From JBGFRR01 sp041695045 (GTDB lineage Bacteria > Bacteroidota > Ignavibacteria > UBA10030): 15,962 nt of DNA. The stretch covers positions 1 through 15,962 of the forward strand of contig JBGFRR010000076.1 in assembly GCA_041695045.1 (NCBI GenBank), read 5' to 3'. The first letter of the stretch is position 1; each line of letters starts with the position of its first letter. The notes beneath the pieces are model-generated. The model saw nothing but the letters and a program-made list of their open reading frames with translations. It had not been told where the DNA came from and did no database searches. The translations under genes were made by a program, and so were the position numbers. Below are positions 1 through 7,180 of the stretch, piece after piece.

Positions 1-1
1 A

Positions 2-2509
2 CAGCGTACTCTCGTGGCTGTGAGAAACAACTCGTTTGCCGTCCGGGAACTTGACAACGTCATTGTCGCTCAGACAACAGCAGGTACGCCAGTGCGATTG
101 AGCGATCTTGGCACCGTAGGGGACGGGCTTTCAGAGCCCCGGAGCTTCTACCGCATCAACGGAAAGCCGACCGTCACAGTCGTCATTGACAAAGAGCCTA
201 ACACTAATACGCTCGCATTGGCCGATGCGGTCTTTGCAAGGTTAGAAGAGCTGCAAAGCACCTTTCCCTCCGGGTTCTCCCTTACCAAGGAATCGGATAA
301 AAGTCAGCAGATGCGAAAAGAGCTTGGCAAACTCTATCAAGAGATCATCGTTTCCGTTGTCTGCATTTTTCTCGTTCTCCTGCTTTTCCTTCGCAATCTC
401 AAAGCACCGCTGCTTATTCTTTCCTCCATTCTCTTTTCTCTTGCCGGCACATTCTTGCTCTTCTGGCTTTTTGGAATTGGCTTACACCTTCTAACTTTGG
501 CAGGACTGGTCCTCGGATTTGGACGACTGGTGGATGACTCGATTGTAGTCCTTGAGAATATCAATCGTCATCTTTCAGGTGAACCGACGGATCGGAATAC
601 TTCCATCAGCAAGTCGGTTTCGGAGATTGCCCTGCCTGTTGTCGCCTCAACGCTTACGACAGTTGGCGCGCTGCTTCCTTTGAATTTCTTGCCGCATGAT
701 CTGAAACCATACTTTCTGGATTTTGGCATCGCCGTGAGCGTATCGCTGTTAATGTCCCTTCTTGTTTCCTTTACACTTATACCCGTTGCATCTGCGCATA
801 GTACACTTGTCTCCATTAAGTTTTCTCTGTTAGAAGTGTTGGGTTCAACATTCGTCGCAATCTATCAATCAGTGTTGCGAGTTGCGCTGCGACATAAAAA
901 ACTCGTTATAGTCCTTATCGTTTGGCTGTTCGGTCTTCCTGTTTGGTTGCTTCCTGAGCGCATTGAGTCGGAAAGCGCTCTTGCGAGTCTCTATAACAAT
1001 ACGTTCGGCAGCGACAACTATAAAGACGTGAAGCCCTATGTCGATTACATTGCCGGAGGCACCTCTCACCTCTTCACAAAGGTGTCCAAGGGAGAAGTGT
1101 GGGGCTTTGGCGAGCAAACTTATCTCATCGTCGGCGTTGGTTTTCCTCAAGGCACAGAAATCGAACGGTACAACCAAATTGCCCTTGACGTTGAGCGAGA
1201 GGTTTTACAACAGAGCACGGGAGTGGGGAAAGTTACGACAAGAGTTCAGCCAGATTATGCAGTCGTACGCATCGATATCTCGGAAGAAGCCGCACATACG
1301 GCCTTCCCGTTTGAGTTGAAAAATCGCCTCGTCGTGTTTGCTGCGCAGACGGGGGGAGCAACAATCTCGGTCTCCGGTTTTGGGCCGGGGTTTTACAGCG
1401 GCGGAGAATCCGCTCCGAGCTTCTACATAAGGGTATTGGGCTACAATTATAACAGAGTAAGGGAGATTGCTGAGCAGTTCCGCGAACGCATAGAGCGAAA
1501 TCCGCGCATTGCCGAGGTCGATATTGATCGTTCTTTTGGCCGTTGGAACAAGATGTACGAGCTTGTGATAGCGGTGAATCGAGAAGCGATAGCTCGGCAC
1601 GGCCTGACAGTCGTAGATGTCGTCCGCGCCATTCGCACCTATACCAGAGGAACGTTGGAACAACATCAGCTTACTCTTCAGGGCGAGCGCGTGCCGTACA
1701 CTGTCAAGTTTGTCGGTTACAAAGATTTTTCTGTGGATGATCTTGGAAAAGCGATCGTGGCGAATGGAAGGGGCGAACAAGTGCGTTTAAGCGAGCTGAT
1801 CCGGTTTGAGGAACGCCGGGTTCCAAGCAAAATTACACGGGAGAATCAACAATATCTAAGGATGATTTCGTTTGAGTATAAAGGCCCTTACAGGTTTGGA
1901 GATAAGTTTGTGGATGAGACCATCAAAGCGATGCCGCTCCCCAGCGGGTATCTCTTTGACCGGTCGCTCGGCTTTTTCTGGCTCACGGAAACAGAGCAAG
2001 TCTCGCTGCTCTTGATTGCACTCTTTGCGTTTGTCATTGTATTCATGGTTACGGCATCCTTGTACGAATCGTTTCTTAAACCTTTTGTCATTATTCTTTC
2101 GGTCCCATTCTCGCTTGTGGGATTGTTTCTCGCGTTTTATTTAACTGACACGCCGTTTGGAAGGGGTGGATATGCATCTGTCATATTATTGATCGGCATC
2201 GTTACGACGAATTCTATCGTACTGGTGGATTATATGGCCAAACAGATGAAGGAGCATAACAGTCTCGAAACAATGATTCACGCTGCTTCAGTACGTCTCC
2301 GGCCGATCTTTATGACAACTCTGACGACCATCGGAGGGCTTTTGCCACTGTTGATATTAGGCGAAAGGACGAGCGTCTGGTATTCGCTATCGCTCGGAAC
2401 GATTGGTGGATTGATCTCCTCAACACTTCTTACAGTGTTCATCGTGCCCATCATTTTTGCCATGATTACCCGGCTTCACATCAGTCCCAGTACTGTCCCC
2501 GAAGCATAG
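2..2509 (+). CDS. RND-family efflux permease (AcrB/SwrC-like), 5'-truncated by window edge
   Basis: Inner-membrane proton-driven exporter of the resistance-nodulation-division family, normally trimeric and working with a periplasmic adaptor and an outer-membrane channel. The frame is open to the window edge, so the N-terminus is missing. About 230 residues are absent, judging from the transmembrane aspartate pair, which is at 407/408 in AcrB and at codons 533-538 here. Visible are the hydrophobic bundle from about 340 to 800 with GRLVDDSIVVLENI, the second periplasmic porter/docking region from about 970 to 1980, and the second bundle to the end. Asp-Asp in TM4 is kept, but the TM10 lysine of AcrB (SAKNAI) is replaced by Thr (VTTNSI, codons 2201-2218), as in SwrC-like exporters. 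Substrate cannot be told. The gene looks visibly more AT-rich than the genes from 3.5 kb onward. Family is near certain, subfamily uncertain. Confidence 0.93.
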   Translation, partial: QRTLVAVRNNSFAVRELDNVIVAQTTAGTPVRLSDLGTVGDGLSEPRSFYRINGKPTVTVVIDKEPNTNTLALADAVFARLEELQSTFPSGFSLTKESDKSQQMRKELGKLYQEIIVSVVCIFLVLLLFLRNLKAPLLILSSILFSLAGTFLLFWLFGIGLHLLTLAGLVLGFGRLVDDSIVVLENINRHLSGEPTDRNTSISKSVSEIALPVVASTLTTVGALLPLNFLPHDLKPYFLDFGIAVSVSLLMSLLVSFTLIPVASAHSTLVSIKFSLLEVLGSTFVAIYQSVLRVALRHKKLVIVLIVWLFGLPVWLLPERIESESALASLYNNTFGSDNYKDVKPYVDYIAGGTSHLFTKVSKGEVWGFGEQTYLIVGVGFPQGTEIERYNQIALDVEREVLQQSTGVGKVTTRVQPDYAVVRIDISEEAAHTAFPFELKNRLVVFAAQTGGATISVSGFGPGFYSGGESAPSFYIRVLGYNYNRVREIAEQFRERIERNPRIAEVDIDRSFGRWNKMYELVIAVNREAIARHGLTVVDVVRAIRTYTRGTLEQHQLTLQGERVPYTVKFVGYKDFSVDDLGKAIVANGRGEQVRLSELIRFEERRVPSKITRENQQYLRMISFEYKGPYRFGDKFVDETIKAMPLPSGYLFDRSLGFFWLTETEQVSLLLIALFAFVIVFMVTASLYESFLKPFVIILSVPFSLVGLFLAFYLTDTPFGRGGYASVILLIGIVTTNSIVLVDYMAKQMKEHNSLETMIHAASVRLRPIFMTTLTTIGGLLPLLILGERTSVWYSLSLGTIGGLISSTLLTVFIVPIIFAMITRLHISPSTVPEA

Positions 2510-2602
2510 GGAGGATAGGATCACACATGGGAACCGACGCGCCAAAGACGTCAACCATTGCTATAAACTCCAACCTCTAACCTCACATCACAAACCGTTT
2601 TC

Positions 2603-3517
2603 TTACCGGTGCCGAATCCGAACGCTGCCAAGGCCTGAGGAGACTTCGATCTCTAACGTCGTCACAGCCGTGCGGTAATTCTCTGTTTCATAGACGCCCT
2701 TGGAGACGCGGCGCAGGCAATCGTCAGCCTTAAAACTCGAAAAGATGTGATGGTCAAACTGTACACGGGCGCCGGCCGTTTTGGGAAGGATAATCGTCAC
2801 GGCGCCAAGCCCTACCTCTACATTCACCGTCCCGTCGCGTAACAGCCGCTCCCCAAAGTCCAGTCGATACGCTCCGACGCCGCCGCTGAATTTCATCCTG
2901 CGAAAGTTCAGATTTCCCAATCCCCGCGCATCAAACTTGCTGACGCCGGATTCGATCTCGACGCGCTCGGCGACAACTTCATTCGGCGTATTGCAGACGA
3001 GATGGACCGAGCTTGCACCGGTAGAAACGTTGAGCCTGGAAATCTTCAAACCTGTAAGATCGATTTCACCTTCTCCCGCGCCGAACTCGATTCCCATGTC
3101 GATAGGAATAGCATCGGTAAACTCTAAATTCCACCGGCGTTCCACCCGGTCGCGGGACTTTGAGCTGCGCCAGAACCGCGCATCCTGACCTTCAATCCGA
3201 AGATCGCCTCGATTGTTGGCGACGGTGTAGGAGATATCCGGTCCTCGCCGTTCCGATTCCTCCTGAGTGAAGTTTGCGCGGAGGATCTTGTCGGGGTCGC
3301 CCTTACCGATGCGCACGGTTCCGAATGCCGCCTCCACCCGCACGCGCAGTTCCTTTTCCTGCGTGCGTGGGATATCCGATGAGCGTACCGAAAGGAGCGC
3401 ACCCGCGGCTACGGCGACGGCGGCCATTCCGACGACGATCGCGTATGTGAGGCGTCGTTTCACTGTTGCATGCCTCTGCATGCACCGTTCTGAGTGTGGC
3501 AAAGGCTCTTGGTTCAT
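2603..3517 (-). CDS. Membrane-anchored beta-rich protein, toast-rack/LiaF-C-like; putative partner of the ECF sigma factor
   Basis: Up to 304 residues. A basic KRR patch precedes one hydrophobic segment (about residues 23-44), then come some 250 residues of short alternating strands rich in Gly, Val and Ile, such as GAGEGEIDLTGLKIS and VEVGLGAVTIILPK. This resembles the toast-rack and DUF4097/LiaF C-terminal folds, known from LiaF-type envelope-stress regulators. By the positive-inside rule the beta domain faces the periplasm. It lies 33 nt behind the sigma factor stop, so the two are probably co-transcribed. The ATG at 3517 has no visible Shine-Dalgarno site; an ATG at 3481 or a GTG at 3463, the latter preceded by AGAGG at 9 nt, are plausible starts, and both keep the membrane anchor. 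No enzyme motif is seen. It could sense the envelope or modulate the sigma factor, but there is no recognisable anti-sigma domain. Fold call is moderate, role is inference. Confidence 0.75.
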   Translation of the reverse strand: MNQEPLPHSERCMQRHATVKRRLTYAIVVGMAAVAVAAGALLSVRSSDIPRTQEKELRVRVEAAFGTVRIGKGDPDKILRANFTQEESERRGPDISYTVANNRGDLRIEGQDARFWRSSKSRDRVERRWNLEFTDAIPIDMGIEFGAGEGEIDLTGLKISRLNVSTGASSVHLVCNTPNEVVAERVEIESGVSKFDARGLGNLNFRRMKFSGGVGAYRLDFGERLLRDGTVNVEVGLGAVTIILPKTAGARVQFDHHIFSSFKADDCLRRVSKGVYETENYRTAVTTLEIEVSSGLGSVRIRHR

Positions 3518-3550
3518 ACGCAGGAACGGAACGAGAGTTACGGAACCGGG

Positions 3551-4213
3551 CTAATAATTCCTCAGCTTGTCCCGCAGTGTCTTATACAGAATTTCACGAG
3601 CGCGAAAAATATGCGCCTTGACCGTTCCGAGCGGCAGGTTCAAGATCCGGGCAATCTCGCGGTAGTCTTTTTCCTCGACATGTCGGAGGTGAATCACCCG
3701 GCGGTACTTCGGCGGGAGTGATTCGATCGCTTCCTGGAGCATCCGCTTTTTCTGTACGTCGATCATCTCCCTGTCGGGCTCGTACGTCGAGTCGGGCACT
3801 TCGAACGTGTACTCGCTGTCCTTCGACGCAATCGGTTTGTTGATCGAGAAGGTCTGGAGCTTCTTCCGACGGAGATGGTCGATGGCGTTGTTGGTCGCAA
3901 TCTTGAACAGCCAGGTGGAAAACGCAAACTCATCGTTGAAGCTGGAGAGAGAGGTAAAAGCTTTAATGAACGCTTCCTGCGTAAGGTCTTCAACCTCTTC
4001 TTTTTCGCGGACGATGCGATACACGAGATAATAAATGGAGTCGTAGTATTTCGCTTGAAGTTTTTTGAAGGCCTTCTGGTTGCCGTTCAGGGCGGCGCGG
4101 ATCAGCTCGGCGTCTTCAACCCGGGATTCGGTGCGCTTCGTGTCGGCTGGAGTTGCAGGAGAAGGGAGGGACGTATCGGTGGGAGGGGTATGTTTCTTCT
4201 TGGATGGCGGCAT
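3551..4213 (-). CDS. RNA polymerase sigma factor, ECF (sigma-70 family, RpoE-like)
   Basis: A 220-residue group 4 sigma factor that redirects RNA polymerase to a small regulon. Region 2 spans about residues 47-117, with DLTQEAFIKAF followed by FSTWLFKIATNNAIDHLRR, which contacts core enzyme and the -10 element. Region 4 spans about 155-210, with LPPKYRRVIHLRHVEEKDY then the helix-turn-helix ending GTVKAHIFRAREIL, which reads the -35 element. A linker of some 35 residues joins them. The first 30 residues (MPPSKKKHTPPTD and on) are low-complexity, rich in Pro, Thr, Ser and Lys, longer than usual for ECF factors; there is no better internal start in this frame. It is followed by the membrane-anchored beta-rich gene and runs divergently from tmk. 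No classical zinc-containing anti-sigma gene is adjacent. Confidence 0.95.
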   Translation of the reverse strand: MPPSKKKHTPPTDTSLPSPATPADTKRTESRVEDAELIRAALNGNQKAFKKLQAKYYDSIYYLVYRIVREKEEVEDLTQEAFIKAFTSLSSFNDEFAFSTWLFKIATNNAIDHLRRKKLQTFSINKPIASKDSEYTFEVPDSTYEPDREMIDVQKKRMLQEAIESLPPKYRRVIHLRHVEEKDYREIARILNLPLGTVKAHIFRAREILYKTLRDKLRNY

Positions 4214-4263
4214 TCTGAGCGCGCTGCACGCGCAACGACCTCATCGGAAACAATCACATTGAC

Positions 4264-4283
4264 GCCAAAGTACGCAAAAGTAC
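4264..4283. repeat. Tandem 10-bp repeat between ECF sigma gene and tmk
   Basis: GCCAAAGTAC at 4264-4273 is followed immediately by GCAAAAGTAC at 4274-4283, differing at one base. The period is about one helical turn. It sits in the gap between the divergent sigma factor gene (starts at 4213) and tmk (starts at 4422), where an operator would be expected. It may also be chance. Confidence 0.4.
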
Positions 4284-4421
4284 CTACAGCCGCAACTGGC
4301 GAGATTGGACGCCGCTGAGTGAACGAGGCTCATGACGTCTGGTGTTCTCATTTCCGTGCATGCTTCTCCGTTTGCATCAGTGTACGAATTTCGGTACTTT
4401 GCCGACAACGACTCATTACGT

Positions 4422-5042
4422 ATGCTGATCACTTTCGAAGGTCTCGATTTCTCCGGCAAGTCCACGCAAGTGAAACTCCTTGCCGACCGTCTCACGGGTG
4501 AAGGAAAGGCAGTCCTTGTGCTGCGCGAGCCCGGCGGAACGCAGGTCGGCGAACGAATTCGCTCCATTCTCCTCGAGCGCGACACCGCCCACATCACGCC
4601 CGAAGCCGAGTTTCTCCTCTTTTCAGCATCTCGCACGCAACTCGTGCAGGAAGTCATCGCGCCGGCACTCGCAGTGGGAACGATCGTTGTGTGCGACCGG
4701 TTCTACGACTCGTCCACCGCCTATCAAGGATGGGGGCGCGGCATCGCGCTCGACGCCGTTGAGCGCATCAACACGCTTGCAACCAGCGGCCGGGAGCCCG
4801 ACCTCACGTTCTTTCTCGACATTCCCGTCGAGGAAGTGGAAAAGCGCATCCGTGAGAAGAAAGGCGTGCGCGACCGGATGGAATCGAACGGCGTGGAGTT
4901 CTATGAACGCGTGCGCCGCGGCTATCTTGACCTTGCCGGCCGACTGCAGCGTATGGTCCGCCTGGACGGCATGCTTCCGGTCGAAACGCTTGCCGGTGAA
5001 ATCTGGCATGCGGTGGAAGAGCGCATACACGTCAAATCGTAA
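4422..5042 (+). CDS. tmk: Thymidylate kinase (dTMP kinase)
   Basis: Phosphorylates dTMP to dTDP with ATP in the cytoplasm, a required step for dTTP synthesis. The 206-residue protein has the P-loop GLDFSGKST (7-15), the REPGGT motif (35-40) that contacts dTMP, and DRFYDSSTAYQG (92-103), all in the expected order and spacing; the usual family length is 200-215. The frame stays open upstream to an ATG at 4332, which would add 30 residues with no family counterpart, so the ATG at 4422, giving MLITFEGLDF, is chosen. No clear Shine-Dalgarno site precedes it. The stop is 17 nt from the next start, so tmk and the protease gene probably form an operon. Confidence 0.97.
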   Translation: MLITFEGLDFSGKSTQVKLLADRLTGEGKAVLVLREPGGTQVGERIRSILLERDTAHITPEAEFLLFSASRTQLVQEVIAPALAVGTIVVCDRFYDSSTAYQGWGRGIALDAVERINTLATSGREPDLTFFLDIPVEEVEKRIREKKGVRDRMESNGVEFYERVRRGYLDLAGRLQRMVRLDGMLPVETLAGEIWHAVEERIHVKS

Positions 5043-5059
5043 CGTAAAGGGATGATACT

Positions 5060-6811
5060 ATGAAGAACGGAAACAGGATGGCATCCGCTTTTGGCGGACG
5101 ATGGCTTCTCGTGGTCGTGGTGACGGCTGCGACCGTTTCGCTTGGTCTGGTTGGGCTGAGCGACTCAGAACTCCTCTTGAAAATTCACCGCGGCATCGAC
5201 CTCTTCGGAAAGGTGTATAAAGAAATCACGGTCAATTATGTTGACGACGTGGATCCAGAACGCTTCATGCGCGCCGGTATCGACGGCATGCTCAAAACAC
5301 TCGACCCGTACACGGTGTATCTTGGGGAGAAAGAAAGCGATGAGCTCGACCTCGTCACGAGCGGCAAATACGGCGGCGTCGGCATTACGATTGGCGTGCG
5401 GGATGGAAGGATTACGATTGTGAACACGCTCGAAGGATTCTCGGCGGCGAAGCAAGGGCTTTCGATTGGCGACCGGATTCTCGAGGTGGATGGAGTACCG
5501 GTATCGGCTGAGTCGATGGATCAGGTGCGGACGCTTGTCCGCGGCACGCCGGGCACGATGTTGCACATGAAGATCGAGCGGGATGGCGAACCGGAGCCGT
5601 TAGAGTTCACACTGGTACGTGAGGAAATCCCCGTCCGCAACATCACCTACACCGGCTATCTTCCCGATGGCATTGGCTACATTAAGTTAGAGCGGTTCTC
5701 GCGCACAGCGGGGGAGGATATCCGCATGGCGATCAGGGATCTGAGAGCGAAAGGAACACTCCAAGGACTGGTGCTTGATCTTCGCGACAACCCCGGCGGG
5801 CTTCTGGATGTTGCCGTTGACGTCGCATCGAAGTTTGTGCCCGAAAGCAGCCTCATCGTTTCCACGCGCGGACGCAAGCGTGAATCGGAGCGCAAGTACT
5901 TCTCCGCCGAAAAGCCTCTCGCCGGCGACATGCCGTTAGCCGTGCTCGTCAATCGTTCCAGCGCAAGCGCAAGTGAGATTGTGGCGGGTGCGATTCAGGA
6001 CCTCGACCGCGGTATCGTTGTCGGTACTCGAACGTTCGGCAAAGGGCTTGTGCAGACCATCTCGCGCCTGTCGGAGTCGGCGTCGCTGAAGATCACCACG
6101 GCTCGTTACTACACGCCAAGCGGGCGCAGCATTCAGGAGATTGACTACTCAAGCCGCGATCTCGCTCCGCTCTCCGGAGTCCCGTCCCGCTTTTCGGGAT
6201 CCCGTACAGCGGGAAAAAGCGGGACCAAGCAGGGCACGGGAGTCGTGCCGGATAGCTTGCGGAAGGAGTTCAGCACCGCGCACAACCGGAAGGTCTATGA
6301 CAACGGCGGGATTCTTCCCGACTCGACGGTAGCGGAACCGGAACGAAGCCGCTACCATGAAGCCCTCCTGCGCCGAGCGATGATCTTCAAGTTCGCGAAT
6401 CACTATGCGGCGCGGAACAAAACGCTGCCGGAGGGATTCGAGGTCAACGACGCGCTTCTGGCCGAGTTTGAGCGTTTCCTTGCCGAGAAGGGATTCGAGT
6501 TTCGTGATCAGCCTCAGTTGAGGTTGGAGGAAGTCAAGCTGGCGGCACAGGAAGCAAAATACGGGAAGGAGTTTTTCCAGGAGTTAAAGCGTCTTGAGGC
6601 GTTGATGGAGGCTGAAAAGAAACAGGCGCTCGTGCGACACAGAACAGAGATTCAGGTTGCATTGAAAGCTGAGATCATCGGCAGGATACAGGGAGACCAT
6701 GCTCGTATCGAAGCCATGACCCAGGATGACCCGCAGATCATGACTGCTGTCAGCTTACTCAGGAATCAGAAAATCTACAGCAAAATCCTCAGTGGACGCG
6801 CGAAGGATTAA
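5060..6811 (+). CDS. S41-family C-terminal processing protease (CtpA/Tsp type)
   Basis: A serine protease with a Ser-Lys dyad that cleaves envelope proteins near their C-terminus. An N-terminal hydrophobic segment (about 14-33) acts as signal or anchor, placing the enzyme in the periplasm. A PDZ domain follows at about 100-190 (GKYGGVGITIG), then the S41 core with DLRDNPGG. The catalytic Ser is residue 303 in SASASEI and the Lys is residue 328 in FGKGLVQ, exactly 25 residues apart as in known CTPs. A helical, charged C-terminal extension from about 425 to 583 is of the kind seen in Bacteroidota/Chlorobiota homologues. Residues 375-389, just after GRSIQEIDYSSRD, are encoded by a nested palindrome at 6184-6225 and look like an insertion in a surface loop. 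AGGG lies 10 nt before the ATG. Confidence 0.95.
   Translation: MKNGNRMASAFGGRWLLVVVVTAATVSLGLVGLSDSELLLKIHRGIDLFGKVYKEITVNYVDDVDPERFMRAGIDGMLKTLDPYTVYLGEKESDELDLVTSGKYGGVGITIGVRDGRITIVNTLEGFSAAKQGLSIGDRILEVDGVPVSAESMDQVRTLVRGTPGTMLHMKIERDGEPEPLEFTLVREEIPVRNITYTGYLPDGIGYIKLERFSRTAGEDIRMAIRDLRAKGTLQGLVLDLRDNPGGLLDVAVDVASKFVPESSLIVSTRGRKRESERKYFSAEKPLAGDMPLAVLVNRSSASASEIVAGAIQDLDRGIVVGTRTFGKGLVQTISRLSESASLKITTARYYTPSGRSIQEIDYSSRDLAPLSGVPSRFSGSRTAGKSGTKQGTGVVPDSLRKEFSTAHNRKVYDNGGILPDSTVAEPERSRYHEALLRRAMIFKFANHYAARNKTLPEGFEVNDALLAEFERFLAEKGFEFRDQPQLRLEEVKLAAQEAKYGKEFFQELKRLEALMEAEKKQALVRHRTEIQVALKAEIIGRIQGDHARIEAMTQDDPQIMTAVSLLRNQKIYSKILSGRAKD
6184..6225. repeat. 42-nt nested palindromic element in frame within the S41 protease gene
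   Basis: The outer arms GTCCCGCTTTT (6184-6194) and AAAAGCGGGAC (6215-6225) are perfect 11-bp reverse complements. Inside, CGGGATCCCG (6195-6204) is its own palindrome, and TCCCG (6200-6204) can instead pair with CGGGA (6210-6214) across a 5-nt TACAG loop. The element is 42 nt, a multiple of three, and the reading frame passes through it. It falls between the last core strands of the S41 domain, a loop where length variation is tolerable. This is the pattern expected of a dispersed palindromic repeat of the Rickettsia RPE kind, but other copies cannot be seen from this window. Confidence 0.8.
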
Positions 6812-6923
6812 TTAGTACCTGCTATGAAAAAAGAGTGAATCTTTGAAAATTTGGAATATTTAAGCACTTTTTTCATCCGGCGTGGTGAAGCCAGGATTCA
6901 TGACCGCTGATGTTACGCAAACA

Positions 6924-6962
6924 TGCCTGCCTACTGCACCTGTTAACCGCCAGGTAGAGGCA
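6924..6962. repeat. Imperfect hairpin centred on GTTAAC
   Basis: TGCCT (6924-6928) pairs with AGGCA (6958-6962) and CTAC (6931-6934) with GTAG (6954-6957), with a 2-nt bulge (GC, 6929-6930). The loop holds the palindrome GTTAAC (6942-6947), and ACCTG (6938-6942) can alternatively pair with CAGGT (6951-6955). It lies in the gene-free gap and could be a dispersed repeat or a transcript-end structure; no T-run follows. Confidence 0.6.
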
Positions 6963-6975
6963 GACTCATAGTTGT

Positions 6976-6994
6976 TCGGGAGTGAAACTCCCTC
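6976..6994 (+). repeat. Palindromic 19-nt unit, copy 1 (TCGGGAGT-nnn-ACTCCCTC)
   Basis: GGGAGT (6978-6983), a 3-nt GAA loop and ACTCCC (6987-6992) form a perfect 6-bp stem. The whole unit TCGGGAGTGAAACTCCCTC is the reverse complement of copy 2 (7028-7046) except in the 3-nt centre, so the two copies face each other and could also pair over 8+8 bp into a long hairpin with a 33-nt loop. Confidence 0.7.
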
Positions 6995-7027
6995 ACAACC
7001 CAGCTCTCGTAATGTTCTCCATGTTCC

Positions 7028-7046
7028 GAGGGAGTTGTACTCCCGA
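7028..7046 (-). repeat. Palindromic 19-nt unit, copy 2, inverted
   Basis: GAGGGAGTTGTACTCCCGA, with GGGAGT (7030-7035), a TGT loop and ACTCCC (7039-7044). It matches the reverse complement of the copy at 6976-6994 at 16 of 16 positions outside the 3-nt centre. Two mirrored copies 33 nt apart, between converging genes, could act as a two-way transcript-end structure or be paired dispersed repeats. Confidence 0.7.
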
Positions 7047-7180
7047 GAATGACAGGCCTTCGCTCCACAGAAAACGGCGGTGGATTCGTCTGCAACGTTT
7101 ACGGTCAATCATATCATCAATCGTTATAAAGAAGCTTCGGCGTAACATCAGTTAGTACTTTGTGTGCAATCTTTCGCACG

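Larger units (their letters stand above)
6812..7180. other. Gene-free intergenic stretch with several inverted repeats
   Basis: This 369-nt gap separates the 3' ends of two converging units, the S41 protease gene and the deoxynucleoside kinase gene. I see no coding sequence: the longest open frame (6860-7108, minus) has no recognisable product and runs through the repeats. In order it holds an AT-rich dyad (ATGAAAAAAG 6824-6833 with CTTTTTTCAT 6867-6876), a hairpin centred on GTTAAC (6924-6962), and two mirror-oriented copies of a 19-nt unit (6976-6994 and 7028-7046). No textbook GC-stem plus T-run terminator is visible for either unit. Confidence 0.75.

Noticed and set aside
4332..4421. 30-residue N-terminal extension of thymidylate kinase
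   Set aside because: The frame is open but the extra residues have no counterpart in the family; the ATG at 4422 gives the standard start just before the P-loop.
6824..6876. AT-rich dyad ATGAAAAAAG / CTTTTTTCAT as an intrinsic terminator for the S41 protease gene
   Set aside because: The loop is 33 nt and the stem has almost no GC, so it would be a poor terminator. A chance pairing of A and T runs is likely.
6860..7108. 82-codon open frame in the gene-free gap
   Set aside because: It runs straight through three inverted repeats, has no ribosome-binding site, and the product resembles nothing.
6813..7160. TTAGTACCT near 6814 and TTAGTACTT near 7152 as target-site duplications flanking an insertion
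   Set aside because: They differ by one base, are short and AT-rich, and there is no transposase or consistent terminal repeat between them.
7164..7179. GTGC / GCAC hairpin just past the deoxynucleoside kinase stop as a terminator
   Set aside because: Only 4 bp of stem and no T-run on the minus strand.
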